DNA of 64,000 nt from Strongylocentrotus purpuratus (Eukaryota > Echinodermata > Echinoidea > Camarodonta > Strongylocentrotidae): contig NW_022145615.1 of the NCBI RefSeq assembly GCF_000002235.5, forward strand, positions 34,294,594 to 34,358,593, given 5' to 3'. The number at the start of each line of letters is the position of its first letter. The stretch's first letter is position 1. Shown here one piece after another: positions 33,193 through 46,926 of this stretch. The position numbers and the translations under genes were made by a program. The notes under the pieces were generated by a model. It did not search any database and was not told the DNA's origin. It saw only the letters and a list, made by a program, of their open reading frames with translations.

Positions 33193-35640
33193 ATGACGGC
33201 ATGCGACGCGATGCAGGGCGGCCGACAGGCTCGGCCGTATTGCACAGCGGTCTATGGTGGGTGTAATCTCCGTACACGTGTTGATCTTTTTGCGTTCGGC
33301 AGCAGGAATAACTCGATCTAATTTCCAGTTTCCAGTCGTCAAATTTCACAAAAAATTGTCCACAATTGCTCCTAATCAACTCCAACAACATAATCTTCGT
33401 AGATTTTAGTTTAAAAAGCAAAACAAATGGGGTAAATAGCAAGTTTAAAAACAGAAATTGCAGCAACGAAATTTGATGACCGCCTCCAACGACACACATC
33501 ACATCACATCCTAAGCTATCGAGAGAGCTTAGGAGAGAGAGAGGCATTGCTGGAGAGGAGGAGATGTGTTTTAAATATGATTAGGAACCCATTTGTCAGT
33601 GAGTTCAAAGGCATTATCGTCTGTGAGTTGTGAAGAAAGATCATTGATGGATCGAAAGCCTTGGGAGAAGCAATATGCTGTTTGTCTTTTTGTGAATGTA
33701 TAATGACTGAAGGATTCGTTGTGAGTCTCAATGTGGCAGTTTGGATTCAGCCGCCATTATTGGAGTGACCTAGTCAAAGGACCTGAAGGTTGGTTTTGGA
33801 AGATATATTAAGGTCTTCCTGAGGTCTTCTGATGCAGCATCTTTTGAAATAGCTGTAAATTCTGATGGTACAGTATTTGTCTCATTGTTTGATTGACATA
33901 ATCATTTGTTTAATAGTGGTCTTCCTTCTTACTCTTCAATCTGAGCACATGTTATCTAGGGCTCATACATAATCTGGTGAGTCGTGTTTTTGAAAAATTA
34001 ATGACTGCAGATGTAAGAAGGGTGCCTTTCTGATCTTTACGTTTTTTAAGAAGCCCTCTTTTCCTCTAGTGGCAGGTGTTTGACAAGTCAGTAGTGTTTG
34101 CTGATTGGTAGACTGGTCCTTAAATAGAATACAATGGTTAATTTGAAGCTAAATTGGATATGGCTATCATGTTGATTTATCATAACCCGTGACAAAACTC
34201 GCTTTTACTCAGGCTATTTCTCATTTACAGGGACTCATTTGTTTGTGAAGGGGGGGGGGGGGGGGTTGGCCCTATGCTCCTGAATACATTTTCACTGCAT
34301 ATTCATTCATGCATATGTACTCATTCACTCTTCACAACCAACGTTAATGATAGTCACACAATAAGGCTCTTGATTATGCCAGCCTTATGTTCTTTTGTTG
34401 TCAAAATTTATAATAACGCAGCCTAGTGGAGATGACTGCACTTTTTATTTGCCCAGTAAAGTATGCATCACACAGGTGTACCAGGTGTACTATTGTTAAC
34501 TGCTTTCCTATGTCTCTATATAAGTGTTTTAAGATTTGCTGTACCAGGTGCCAGGTGCCAATACTGCCAAATTTACTGGTATGAATATGTTTATCATGGG
34601 ATTGTCCCTTTATTGTGTTTTTTGTACAATTTATTTAGATGTTCTATGAGATCTACAATGTGCATGGGGATGAAATTCTGAATAAAACCTGTTGGACAAA
34701 ATGTTTTGATTATCATTAGAATTAAGATAAAAATTAGCAAAATGTGTTACTCCGACAGTAAACAGGAGAAAGGAGAAGGAAAACCCTTTGGAATACTGCC
34801 TGCAATCTACTGACAATTATCAGTAACTCCTTGCAGTATAAATAATTGCTAACAAATGGACAATTGACATACATGTGTTCATTTGATGCATTACACAGTC
34901 TTTACATAAGTGACAATTGCAAGGTCAGGATCTTGGAAGTGCCAATTTGAAGACTTTCTTTGAGAGCAAACTCTCTTGATCTCTGAGAGCATTATGTCAA
35001 CTCTTCCGTCACTGTCCTATCCCAAGACACACACTTGCTCCTTATGTTTTAATGCTGTATACTGCAGCATGGGTGCATTTTTAATCAAGATGGTCTTTAC
35101 CTAATTTTTTTTCTTCCGAATACTGCCCTTAGACATTCTAAGTGACTTTTGGAAGCTCAAAAGCTTGAAGGTGTCAATTTGAAGACTTTTTATTGGTAAT
35201 TTGACATTGTTATCCCACGTCTGCTTTACTTCTTCAAAGATAAGATTAGGCCTAGGGTTAGGGTTGTCATTGGATTTGGGAGTTAGGGAGAGGGCTTGAC
35301 TCATTACCTGCCTGCCTGCCTGCCGTTTCAGGCTAAAGGGAATATGAATGCAGTATAAAGAACCTTTGTATAGCGAAAGAAGTGGACAGACTAGAAAACA
35401 ATAATCGTATAAAGAAAGGTATAAAGGAACTCATTTTGATGAGGTCAATTGACTTGACAGCTGGCCAATCATAATGATAAGCCCCGCCCAGTTGTTTGAT
35501 TTTCGTATGATATGACATTCAAACTAAAGTGGGTGTGACTAAATAGAAAGGTGGTTTCCTTGCATACATATTTTGCTCTTCAATGTAAAGATCTGTTGTC
35601 GAGCTATGACTTTTTAATGGTATAACATCTACAGATCTAG
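33193..35640. other. Non-coding stretch
   Basis: No gene recognised. Contains a G-run at 34250-34266 and a short palindrome near 33510 (CTAAGCTATCGAGAGAGCTTAG). Confidence 0.4.
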
Positions 35641-36110
35641 ATATTATACTCTTTATTTGTCTAGTGCAAAACCTCAAGCAGTATGAAGTGGGTAGGTTTC
35701 AATGTTTACAAAAATCAAGTTGTAATCTGTACTGATACTGATAGACATGTATTTACATTGGAGAGGATGTTATCAAATATAGGTATAATTTGAATACTGT
35801 ATACAGCTCTAGTTTCTGTACTTGTTATTTGTCAGTTGTTAAAAGCCTTGAGCAGTGTACAGTGGGTACATACATGTATGTTTCTGTGTCAAGAAGAGCA
35901 AACTGTAATCTTTATTGATAGATGAGGACAAGCATTTAAACAGAAAGAACTTTTTGAGATGTAAGTATGATGTAGATCTACACCTCTTGATACTGCACTT
36001 GTCATTTGTCTAGTTCAAAACCACAAGCAGTATGCCAATCAAGTTTCCTTGTTAAGAAGACCGACCAGTTATCTTAATCGATAGATGAATACATGCATTC
36101 AGAGTTTTTT
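35640..36110 (+). repeat. Diverged tandem repeat, three units of ~175 bp
   Basis: Units starting near 35657, 35829 and 36008 share TTTGTC(T)AGT-CAAAACC-C-AGCAGT and, further in, AATCT-TATTGATAGATG. Divergence is high, so this is an old array. Confidence 0.6.
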
Positions 36111-36204
36111 TAAATATAGCTCTGGATAATGTGAAAGCCATGTTTACTTCAGGTAGCACTGAGTGGGAGAGTAGAGAGTTAGAAGAGCATATACTAATCT
36201 CTGT

Positions 36205-36284
<80 letters not shown>

Positions 36285-36406
36285 GGAGAGGAAGGAGAAG
36301 GGGGTAGCCAGCCAAAGGGAGGGGAAAAAAAGAAAAAAAGAGGTAAAGCGAGACAGAGGAAGAGAGGAGGAGATGGAAGAGAAAAGGTAAGGTAGAGAGG
36401 ATTTAA

Positions 36407-36450
<44 letters not shown>
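36205..36450. repeat. (GA)n microsatellites with purine-rich spacer
   Basis: GA runs at 36207-36278 and 36411-36451 separated by purine-rich sequence. Ser/Leu-rich minus-strand frames are artefacts. Confidence 0.9.
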
Positions 36451-36451
<1 letters not shown>

Positions 36452-36453
<2 letters not shown>

Positions 36454-36922
36454 CCCCATCTGCCACCCATCCGTAAAAATAGCCGCAATATTTGTGACTA
36501 TTTTACTGATATGCTTCTGTTGATAGTGGCAGATATCAATGGGTACCAACAAGTCGTGAAGTATATTGCTTTCTGCTAATTATGCTCACTTTACAGCTAT
36601 TTTTAATTTTTTGAATATGGTGATATTTTCGATAGCTTGCCGTTGTGAATTGTATCCACAAAATAATGATACATTTTGTTTTATTCAGTGAAGCGTAGTG
36701 CCTACACCAAGGGTTAATAAATGCGCATTACATGCCAGGCAACCACAATGCATAGTGGTACTTGTGTATTGAACTGAATACCGTCTTTTTGTATGTATGA
36801 ACGGAGAAATACCGGGACAGTACAGCAGCATTACGTTATTGTCCCCAGGATATAACAGGGAAAATCACATAAAGATGCACTTTGGCAATATTGCAGTTTT
36901 TACAGATATGAACAGGGCAATT

Positions 36923-36974
<52 letters not shown>

Positions 36975-39900
36975 GAATCCACAGTTTCTTAATGTCCAAG
37001 TAGATCTAGATATTTCCTAATAGTGCTTTCAGATATATGTACTGATTGATATAGCTAAGAATACTTGAAGTGCTTATTTTAGCTCAAGCAACCTCACTAT
37101 TATGGTTCTGAATACTTGTTATTGTCGCTCTCGATACATGTAGTTCTTGGTATAGCTCCAGATATTTCTTATTTGTGCCCGAGACTATCCAGATATCTCT
37201 TAATATAGCACTTTGCTATCCTTGTTATTTCTTCTCTATATAGATAATGATTAGTATAGCTCTCCTTACATACTCCAAAAACAATTTATTTTTACCTTTT
37301 AGATGGATGGGATTTCAGAGTAAAAATAGCATAAACTGATGTTTGCTGACGTTGCAGGTATTGAGTAATGTAAGAGACAAACGGATATGCTGCAACATGT
37401 GTTATTGGTATAGTCGGACTAGAGTATAAAATACACTCATGATTATCTAAAAATGATCAATCAACATGGTCTCAAATGGAAAGAATATGTTATTTTCCAA
37501 AATTCTATTAAATTCATGAATACTCCTAGCCCCCCCCCCCCATTAATATTGTGAAAATACTCAATACTCTGTAATATGATGTGGGCCTAAGTTACCCTTT
37601 GGCATAAGCTCTTACCCACCCCACTTACATACATACTCATGTGTCAGGCTCCTGTTAATAGGGGTTGAAGAGAACAGACCTGGGATGGCTAATCAGTTTA
37701 ACCTCAATTCGTTGACTAACGGAATGACAGTAACCCTCAGTATTTGTTAGCAGAAGATCTCTAACAACATCTCATTAATGACAAAATGTAATTATATAAT
37801 GTCTGATCAGAACCAGGTGGGTGTTAAATCTGTTTTAAAATATATGTTTTGTATATAAGTTAAAACCCTTCTGGCTCCAAACAGACACAGTAATGATTTC
37901 TTTAGAACAAAACCATGGTTAGTGTATTTACACAAATGTTTTTCTTGGGCACCTAGTATTATCATTATTATTAATATTTTTGCATTGTCTATTGACTTTA
38001 TCTAAGAGGCCTTTGTAATGTTGACACATTGCAATAGATAATGTAAATGGTAGCAAGTAAGTTCTACCATTTCAAAATATTTGCAAAAATGCACACTACC
38101 ATTTAATGTCGATTACATAGGATTTTTTTATGGAACCACTTGACCTTTTGAGTTTATTTTTTTATGTTGACTATTACATCAATGATTCTCTTGTCTGGAT
38201 AGTAGTTGAAAGGCCATTATCTCAGTATTAATGAGTTAACACCTTTCTAGCTTTCCTCCTGACATGGTGTTGCCTTTTGACATAACAACAAATAGCATTT
38301 TGATGACATATGCAAGTTTGATGTTATCCTCCAGTTTGCGTTTAATGATAAACACATTTATTTTTTCAGGAAGAAAATAAAGATTTGTATATTTGTCACA
38401 TTAGTCTGTATTCATCATCTAATGGGAGTCAGGAGAATGTCAGTGGAGAAGATAACTTTCTTGCAAATGCTTTTTGGCATGCTCCAATTGCAGGAGGGGA
38501 ATTCTGTACAATCTATATTTTGCCTCCAAATAATTTTTTCCCACCGGACACTTTTAGCGGCAATTCCCTTGTACTAATAAATCTTGTTAATGGTTTTTAC
38601 TTTTGATGAAAAAAAAGAGTTCTATCCTATTAATGTTTCACCTGAAAATTCATCTTTTGACTGAACATTCACATTAGACAATTCAATTTTTTAAAATGTA
38701 TTAATCAAGTACATTTCAAGGGCAACTCTTTACCATTCTCCTGTAATGCTATTTGTATGAGGAAAAGAGGATTTCTATTCATATTATGTTTTCCTCAAAT
38801 GTATATTCCTGCAAGGCAAAAATAAAACCAAAAAAAAAAAAGAAGAAGAAAGGAAATAAAAAGACCGATTCTTTCCAATCTAATGATAAGTTCCAAGGGT
38901 ATTTTTTTTTTTTTTACTATGTCAGCTCTTCTTCTTAGAAGAGAAGAGCAGTTCTGAGCAAATATTACCCTCCTGCATGCTGTATACAGTATTCCTCTGT
39001 GATTTGACCATTTCATTCAAGACATGTCCACTTACCTCAAGCGGTTAGACTTTTATCACACCTCAGTTAGGGGGCCTTCCATTAGACCGTCATGTAAGGG
39101 GGGGGGGGGGTGTATTTTATTGGCATCCATAATCAAGTATCAGAATTGTAATGTGTTAGGCTGGATCCCACCGGAGCTCCCCCTCCCCCCTCCCCCCACC
39201 CCCACCTCAACATCAAGTGAGGACATATGGAAATCGACTACTCAAAAGGAAGAACATTTCATTTTGCCCCATGTCCTTGTCACTTCATTAGCACTGGCAT
39301 ATTGATTCGGTTTAAATCGTTTTGCCATTCAGAAGATTTAACAAAAGATAAAAGAATACATTGACGACTAGAATTGGATAGAATTGATACGGGGAAAACA
39401 AGTAGAGAAAAAGTTTATCATTTCCTTTCAGTGAAAGCTAATGACTGGTCGATATCACCTTCTAACAGGTAGCAGGGTATTTACATGTACATATATCATT
39501 TAGCCCTAATCATTGTTTTGACATTATATCATGGATTTTAATAGCAATCATAATAGGCCTTTACAAAAAATAATCATTTTATTACTCTGCAGACATGCAA
39601 GACTGATTTACAGTCACAAAATGTGTTGGATTAATCATGAACTCATGAAGTTTTCATGTTTAATTTCATTGGTAAAATGAGCACATGACACCACATGTGA
39701 TTCACCTCTATTAGAACGCAAGTGAAATATGGGGGAATTATGAGTTTGATATTGAGAATGAAGCACTTACAAAATAATAACATGAATATATGATGAAGTT
39801 TAATTACAGATTATATGAGGAGTTGGCTCCAACTTATTGTGACTGTAATTTTGGAAGTAACTTAGTACAAATTCATGGATTTTAAAAGTGCTGACACTTA

Positions 39901-42896
39901 GTCATCCGTGATAACAAAGATGCAAGTAAAATTGTTGTTAATGAAGATAGATCTTCAAAATGCAACCACTGTCAGTTGATTTTCCAACCTAGAACTTGAC
40001 TACATTTTAAAAAGGAATCTCTTGTTATTACTTTTGTTACACTCCTTTTGCCTGCGAGGGAAAAGGGAACTAAATCACTTTGAGTATGACCTGAATATCA
40101 CTCCTTCATTATAAAAAGATTGCATTGTGCTTGTATCGAGAAAGCGAATTTTCTTTCCAATATGACAAATTTGTAACAGGTTGGAGATTCAACCTGAGAG
40201 TATTTGGGTTTATGCCAGTGGGAATAACATTGTATGAACATGAGACCATTCCCAACGGGTCAATAGAACTTGATCCCTTTCTATCTAGCTGCATTTCATC
40301 ACACCAAGCTTGTCACTTTGCATCGATCCAGATGATTTGGTAGGCATGGCTGACTAATGCAGGGGTCTCCATGGCCGTTCAATTCATTGCAGCTTTATAT
40401 GAACACCCTCACAAAGTTCCTTAATATATTACATGATATTTTGGTTGTATAATGCATGCTCTGGTGACAGAATTTGCTATCTGGTATATCCTTCAATAAC
40501 CAACTTCTTAACTCCCCCCTTTGGATCAAATGCTATACCCCACACTAAACCCAACCCTAAACCTAAACCTTAACCCAAGCTACATGTAAAACCCAATTGT
40601 AACCCTAAGCCTATGTTTTTTATGAATATAAGCCAGGAGCAATTGTCATTGGAGAAATGTCAGAGCATGAATATTTCACTAAGAAAGTATTGATTTGCCA
40701 TTTTCTTAAATCAACATTTAAAGCACCTTTCAATTTTACGGTGTTCAAATGTTCAACTTGTTCCCATACAGATACATACACACCATTAGGAATTGTGTTT
40801 CTTTCTTGTCACCATTTCAACGAAGCATGTAGTCTGTACATAATCTTTGGTTAATCCTGCTAGTATCCTAGGCTTAAATGCCATGCATAATTTAAAATAG
40901 CTCTTCTAGTTCCTGGTATCAAGGGGATTCAAACATCAGACAGTGTTATCCATTTCCCAGTAGGGCAGTGTGAATGACATTAGATCAAGCTACAGAGCCA
41001 TGAAGACCTTTTATGAACTTCCACCGTTGAAAGAAAAACAATCTATTTTTGGTTATCAGGAGCCTTTGCTGTCGTAAGCTAGGTCCTCATGAGGGACTAG
41101 AAATTGCTCTGACATGCGTGTGTGAAGACGACATTTACACCCACTACCCTGTATGATAATGTTGCAAGTTTGAAAGAAGAATCACGTCAGGATAAGTTGA
41201 TCTGATTGTTCATATCACACTGCTGTTCCCTTGGGGACAATTTTTTAAATAGAAATATGGCTTTTTAGGGGAAATGACCTACGTTCATGTTGGTTGTCAT
41301 GGAAATTAATTAATTCACTATGTTTTTATATCATAGTTATATTCTTCATAGGCAAGCAATAACATTTTAACATTCTATCATAACATTATGTATACCGGTA
41401 ATGTCAAGTGCAATTACTGGCGATATCCCCTGTGTCTGATGTTGCCACATTCTGCATTAATTTTTTACTCTCAATAATTGTGAAAGTGATCTAAAATAAC
41501 AAGAGACTTGAGGGGAGGGCCGGGTTCACATCTAAGGTCTATGTCTGAAAAATGGAAAGGTTGTTTAAAGGAAATAAACCTGAAATGCCATATATGTTGC
41601 AGCAGTAAAGCTTACAAAAAGTATGCGGGCAATTCCATGCAATGCGTCCCATATGCCATATGGCTTTTATACATTTATTTGCATCTCATGAAGAAAATCT
41701 CTCAACGTGGCCATTACCTAATGCTTGTTTCTGTTATCACAAACGTTATTCAATGGTTATATCTAAACAGCTTTCATTTTGAGATTAAATAGATGGAAAA
41801 AAGGAAATACATCATGTGAGACATATTTTAATTACATATCCAATTTAATCATGAATATGAATTAAAAACATGAGGTTCCTTTTACATGTTGTCTGCTTTC
41901 CTTAGGCTAGACATGACAATAACAAACAAATTATGAGAATGTTATTAATGCTCTCCAGATCACTCTCAATGCCAAAGATATTCTGAAAGAAGCTTATTGA
42001 ATCCACCTCTTCAGCCTATCAAAAATGGAATACTTCTTTGTGTTTTGTAAATGGCTTGCCAGTTATGGCATATGTGACCTGAGTGATGTGTTGTAATTAC
42101 TGTAATTATGCAGGCTCATTAAAATGTAAATGTCACCATGAAGAAAAAAAAAGCAGGATTTTCATATACTTTCACTTGAAGAATGGCATCCTCATAGTTG
42201 GTGCATGCCTTAATAGACTAATTATCCAAAAAGCTGATTAAAACTCTTTCTCTCTCGAGAAGGTCTTGGCTTCAAATAATAATCATATACTGTATATTAT
42301 TTGTGCATTTGGATGATAAAGGTCATATTATTTATTTATTTGTTTACATCAAATTTTAATTCAAAATACAGGTTATATACATTCAGTATACTGCTTTACA
42401 AGTATGGTCTGTAAAAGGAGTGTAATCTCCATATTAGTTATGCATATGTTATATTAATCCTTAGGATGCTACCGAATTTAAAAAATGTGTGTCATAAACA
42501 CAGCAAGTAGAACTAGTCTCAGAAGTTGAAAGTAGAGGTTGTGATGAGGATGTGTTTCTCCAATGCAAGTGCAAAGTGATGGTTTTGATCCCGGGATAAT
42601 ATGAATTAGTTCATGTGATTGACAGACGGTAGGATATATGATCTCATTGGATTGGTCTATTGATTGGCATTGAATGACTTCACATCTACTGTAGATGAAA
42701 GGTCTCAGGAGCATTAAGACATGAAGACCAAGGAGGACACTAGGAGAAGAGGAAAGGGATGAAAAGTACAAGGGAAGGAAGGAGAAGAAGAAAGAAATGA
42801 AAGAAAATTGGAAAGGGAATTTAATTGGAGGGGGAGGAGAAACAGAAGGGATGGAAAGTACAAGGGAAGGAGAATTGGAAAGGGAATTTAATTGGA
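36452..42896. other. Long non-coding region
   Basis: No supportable gene in 6.4 kb. A (GA)n run lies at 36926-36971, a C-run at 37531-37541 and a G-run with C-rich stretches at 39100-39210. All ORFs are short and lack protein features. The region could be intergenic or a long intron. Confidence 0.45.
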
Positions 42897-42996
42897 GGAG
42901 AAGAAGAAGAAGAAGAAGAAGAAGAAGAAGAAGAAGAAGAAGAAGAAGAAGAAGAAGAAGAAGAAGAAGAAGAAGAAGAAGAAGAAGAAGAAGAAG

Positions 42997-43044
<48 letters not shown>

Positions 43045-43110
43045 GGGCTGAGGAAGAGAGGTGGGGGAGGGGGGGGGGGAGAAGGAAGGGAAGGAGGAGG
43101 AATATAATAT
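42897..43110 (+). repeat. (GAA)n-(GA)n-(G)n compound microsatellite
   Basis: About 100 bases of GAA, then GA, then G-runs. Directly upstream a ~35-base purine block is duplicated (GGAATTTAATTGGAGG at 42818 and 42884). Poly-Glu, poly-Arg and poly-Lys frames are artefacts. Confidence 0.93.
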
Positions 43111-43339
43111 GAGAGAGAAAGAGAGAGAGAAGGGAGAAGGGAGAGCAAAATATGGGGCACAAAAAGTATTAAAATATACAAAGATGTCAATGTTAAGTGG
43201 TAGATGGAATACTTCTAAAGTATGTACACAAGGAGTGTACTTGAAGACACTATGTCAACACCATTGTTTGTCAAAATTAAACATATGTTCCATTTATCTT
43301 TGAAGGTACTTCATATGGAAGGAAAGGAACAATTTACAT

Positions 43340-43757
43340 TTTGATGCATGTATAGTGCGCATATGTAGGTAGCAGACTCAGTTTCTCAGAACGATCAAGC
43401 GAAAATGATCAAGGAGGATATTGCAAGTTCCACATCCATCTTGTTCTAATGGGCGATGAAGAGGGGTCTGATTGATGGTGAATTTATAATAATCCAAGTT
43501 CTCCAAGCCCAAGCAATAATTCTTTGTCAAATTCAGATCGTTTTGTAACAGAGGAATAGAAAAGTGAAATGTCATTGCGTTATGTATAGTGGAGCCGTAG
43601 TGTGATCACTAATACACTTCTTGATCAGGCTAATGAGCATGCAGAATTGGTGCTACTCAAATACACAATAAAGGGCTTGATAGATTTATGATAATCCAAG
43701 TTTTCCAAACCCAAGCAATAATTCTTTTTCAAATTCAGATTGTTTTGTTCATACAGA
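43340..43757 (+). repeat. ~205-bp tandem repeat, left part (insertion target)
   Basis: One complete unit (43551-43757) and a partial one before it share AGAGGAATAGAAAAGTGAAA, GGAGCCG-AGTGTGATCACTAA, ATAATCCAAGTT and CAAATTCAGAT-GTTTTGT. The array continues at 53195 after the 9.4-kb transposon. The unit junction near 43545-43560 shows the uninterrupted target site. Confidence 0.85.
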
Positions 43758-43825
43758 TAGACCATGGGCCAAGCCCTGTTTTCTTGCTTAGTTTTTGAAT
43801 TCCGTGGTCTCCGACTAGGAAGTAC
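43758..43825 (+). repeat. Left terminal inverted repeat of the 9.4-kb transposon
   Basis: Pairs with 53137-53194. The outer 18 bases are identical and the inner block is imperfect with a small indel. A further shared subterminal word (ATGTTCCCAA) lies about 55 bases inward. Confidence 0.85.
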
Positions 43826-46800
43826 CTACAAATGTGCCAAATATCTTGGAAATGTGTAATTGAAACAAAAATGACATGTTCCCAAGTTTGAAACTTGAGC
43901 ACTAATTAATAACGGCCAAAAACAAAGAAAAAGTTAAGAATTGGTTGCTATGGACTTTTCCTCCCTAGCAACCATACAAGGGAAGATATTTGTTGGAATA
44001 TTTTGCACCTAACATGCTAATTGTGCATACAAATGGTGTTTGGAGAAGTGTGATGTTATGAATTGAAGTTCAATCATGTAAAAATTTAATTTGCATATTT
44101 ATTAATACCTTGATTAATACATGTATTATCCTTATTATTCAAAAACATGTTGTTAAAAAGTCTCATAAAACCTGATATCAGTATGAACATAGAATCAGAT
44201 GTATTCATGTATTTATCAATTTTTCCAAAGGGATGGCATTATTAGTCACATGCCCCATACCCCCTCCCCCAACCTATACCCTCCACACCCCCCCCCCCCC
44301 CCCACCAGCTCCATGAAGCGAAAACGACGTAAACATACAGTAGTTTCCAATCATAATGATCAGCAAAAGATGTTTTCTCACCAAATTTCAAACCATGCTC
44401 ATTTTTATATTCACACACAGCCACCCCACCACATAGATCTTCATGTATATATAAAGGCAACCCCCCCCCCCCAACACACACACATATACACAGTAATACC
44501 CAATGATATAATGAAAGAAATTAATTTAAAATACATTATTTGTGACTTGTAAATTCAAATGTCCCTCATGTTTGCTGATATCCACTTTATCCTAGATACA
44601 CAAACTCATGCATATGAACACACATGTATGCCCCCATCATATACCCCCCCCCCTCCAAATACACAAGCATAATCGCATCAGTTGTTATCTTGTTTTCTTG
44701 GATATTATCTTCCATTTTTTCTCGCTGTGTGACCTCACATGAAAAGCTATGACAAATTGATTTTATAGTATAGTTTTTAATGTTCTATTTACTATAACAA
44801 ATAAAACAAAGGTTCACAGTACCATGTTTTATGTATTTCATATTGGCATTATATATGTACATGTATGTACCATAAGATTTCGTTAAAAATGTTTAGAAAT
44901 CACATTCCTACAATATTAGGCTCTCTTAGCTCTGTCATATTAAAATGGTACGTCTCTGGATCTATAATTCCGTTCAATTAATCAGCCAAAGTAAGCAGGT
45001 ACATGTATTGTAACTTCTTAGCTCTTACAAATTATACTCTTCTATACTCACTTTAATTCTAAAGTGTAAACTCAAAAGTGCACTCAAAATTACTTACAAA
45101 CTGAGTGAGACAAGGGTTGCACATCATAACATATTCATATGTACAACAGTCAATAACGATATAGATCACAGATTTTGCACCTACACACATGTATATGGTA
45201 ATTTAAAGCACCAACAAGTTTTTAACCCTCATTTTCACCTTAATAAGTGAACGTGTAAAAAATACCATGACAAGGGCTGACCAAATGAAGATTTAGATAT
45301 CGAACTGTAAATGTTACTCTAAATACAGTGTACATTCAATATTATAGAAGTTCAGAAAAAAAATGATATTATAACAATTATCTGTAAAAAAAAAATACCA
45401 TGACAAGGGCTGTCCAAATGAAGATTTAGATATCGAACTGTAAATGTTACTCTAAATACAGTGTACATTCAATATTATAGAAGTTTAGAAAAAAAAAGAT
45501 ATTATTACAATTATCTGTAAAAAAAAAAAGACCATGACAAGGGCTGTCCAAATGAAGATTTAGATATCGAACTGTAAATGCTATTCTAAATACAGTGTAC
45601 ATTCAATATTATAGAAGTTCAGAAAAAAAATGATATTATAACAATTATCTGTAAAAAAAAAAAAGACCATGACAAGTGCTGTCCAAATGAAGATTTAGAT
45701 ATCGAACTGTAAATGCTATTCTAAATACAGTGTACATTCAATATTATAGAAGTTCAGAAAAAAAATGATATTATAACAATTATCTGTAAAAAAAAAAAAG
45801 ACCATGACAAGTGCTGTCCAAATGAAGATTTAGATATCGAACTGTAAATGCTATTCTAAATACAGTGTACATTCAATATTATAGAAGTTCAGAAAAAAAT
45901 CATATTATTACAATATCTGTACCTAATCCTTTTAGCTTTACTTGAAGTAGGCTTACTTTTGTTGTAATACATCCTTAGAGAAAATATATTGCATAATCAT
46001 TGTAGAGCATTTTATTGCCTCCACTTCAAATAGTAAAGGTAAACAAAAAGAATTGTCTTTACTGATGGAGATTACAGTGTGCTTGTATGCAAATGTTGTT
46101 GTTTTTTAAATCAATAAAATATATATAATTAAAAAATATTCAAACCCATGAATAGCAATGAGTGATCTTAACACCTGTAAGGAAGCAATGGGTAATAATA
46201 TTGATTGAAGGTTGTATTGTAGAGGAAACCTACAAAGCAGGGCTTGTAATTTAGGGTTCCTGATACAAAATTGAATGAAGTATCTCAAATGTAAAAAAAT
46301 AAAAACAAAAACAAAATATATGTTGGAATGACAGTACGGTGTATGAACAAGAAAAGACATTACAGTTAATTATTTACAATGTACCTTTTTACAACATATT
46401 TTCATTTACAATTATTTCCACATTATCGTAGGACAAATATTATGGATGACTGAAAGAAGTAGTACAAGCATCTATTAACAGTAAGTTACTGTGCAGTAGC
46501 TCTGTATTCAAGATGATAAGATGCATGCAAGAATAGCTGGTTGAAATAGTTTGTACCGGGGTATGTTTCAAAATCGTGTTAAGACATTGGAAATATGGTT
46601 TTAAAGAGTTTCTTATAATGAAACAACAAAAGATACATTTGTGAAGGAAGTCATATGCATATTACATTACATTAATAGTATATGATATCTCTAAAGCGCT
46701 TAGAGACATTCTGGATCTGTTGAGCGCTAGGACCTGTTTAAAAGCGGAATATTATTATTTTATATCATTACCTGCAAAACACAAAATTTGATTTTAGCAA

Positions 46801-46926
46801 TTTCTTCAGATGGGTAGATAATCAAATGACAAGCTGTATAACGTTCAGTTAAATGTTAATAAAAGCTTAAGTTCAATACATTTTTTTCCTTTACACTGAT
46901 TTGGTGTAGATATATCTAAAAAATTA
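43826..46926. other. Non-coding half of the 9.4-kb transposon
   Basis: Lies downstream of the transposon gene. No second gene was found. Contains C-runs (44288-44303, 44461-44472), a tandem array at 45264-45930 and, at 46705-46765, AAGCGCTTAGAGACATT...GAGCGCTA followed by TATTATTATT, which resembles the tail of common invertebrate SINE/LINE families. Confidence 0.5.
45264..45930 (+). repeat. Tandem array, five units of ~134 bp
   Basis: ACCATGACAAG recurs at about 45264, 45397, 45531, 45666 and 45801. Each unit continues GAAGATTTAGATATCGAACT, then AATACAGTGTACATTCAATA, then an A-rich spacer. Units are nearly identical, so amplification is recent. It lies inside the transposon, between its left end and the gene. 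Confidence 0.95.

Noticed and set aside
40540..40615. Interstitial telomere repeat
   Set aside because: CCCTAAACCTAAACCTTAACCC is short and degenerate, with no sustained TTAGGG array.
42797..43190. Poly-Glu, poly-Arg, poly-Lys, poly-Ser and poly-Phe ORFs
   Set aside because: Products of the GAA/GA microsatellite read in different frames.
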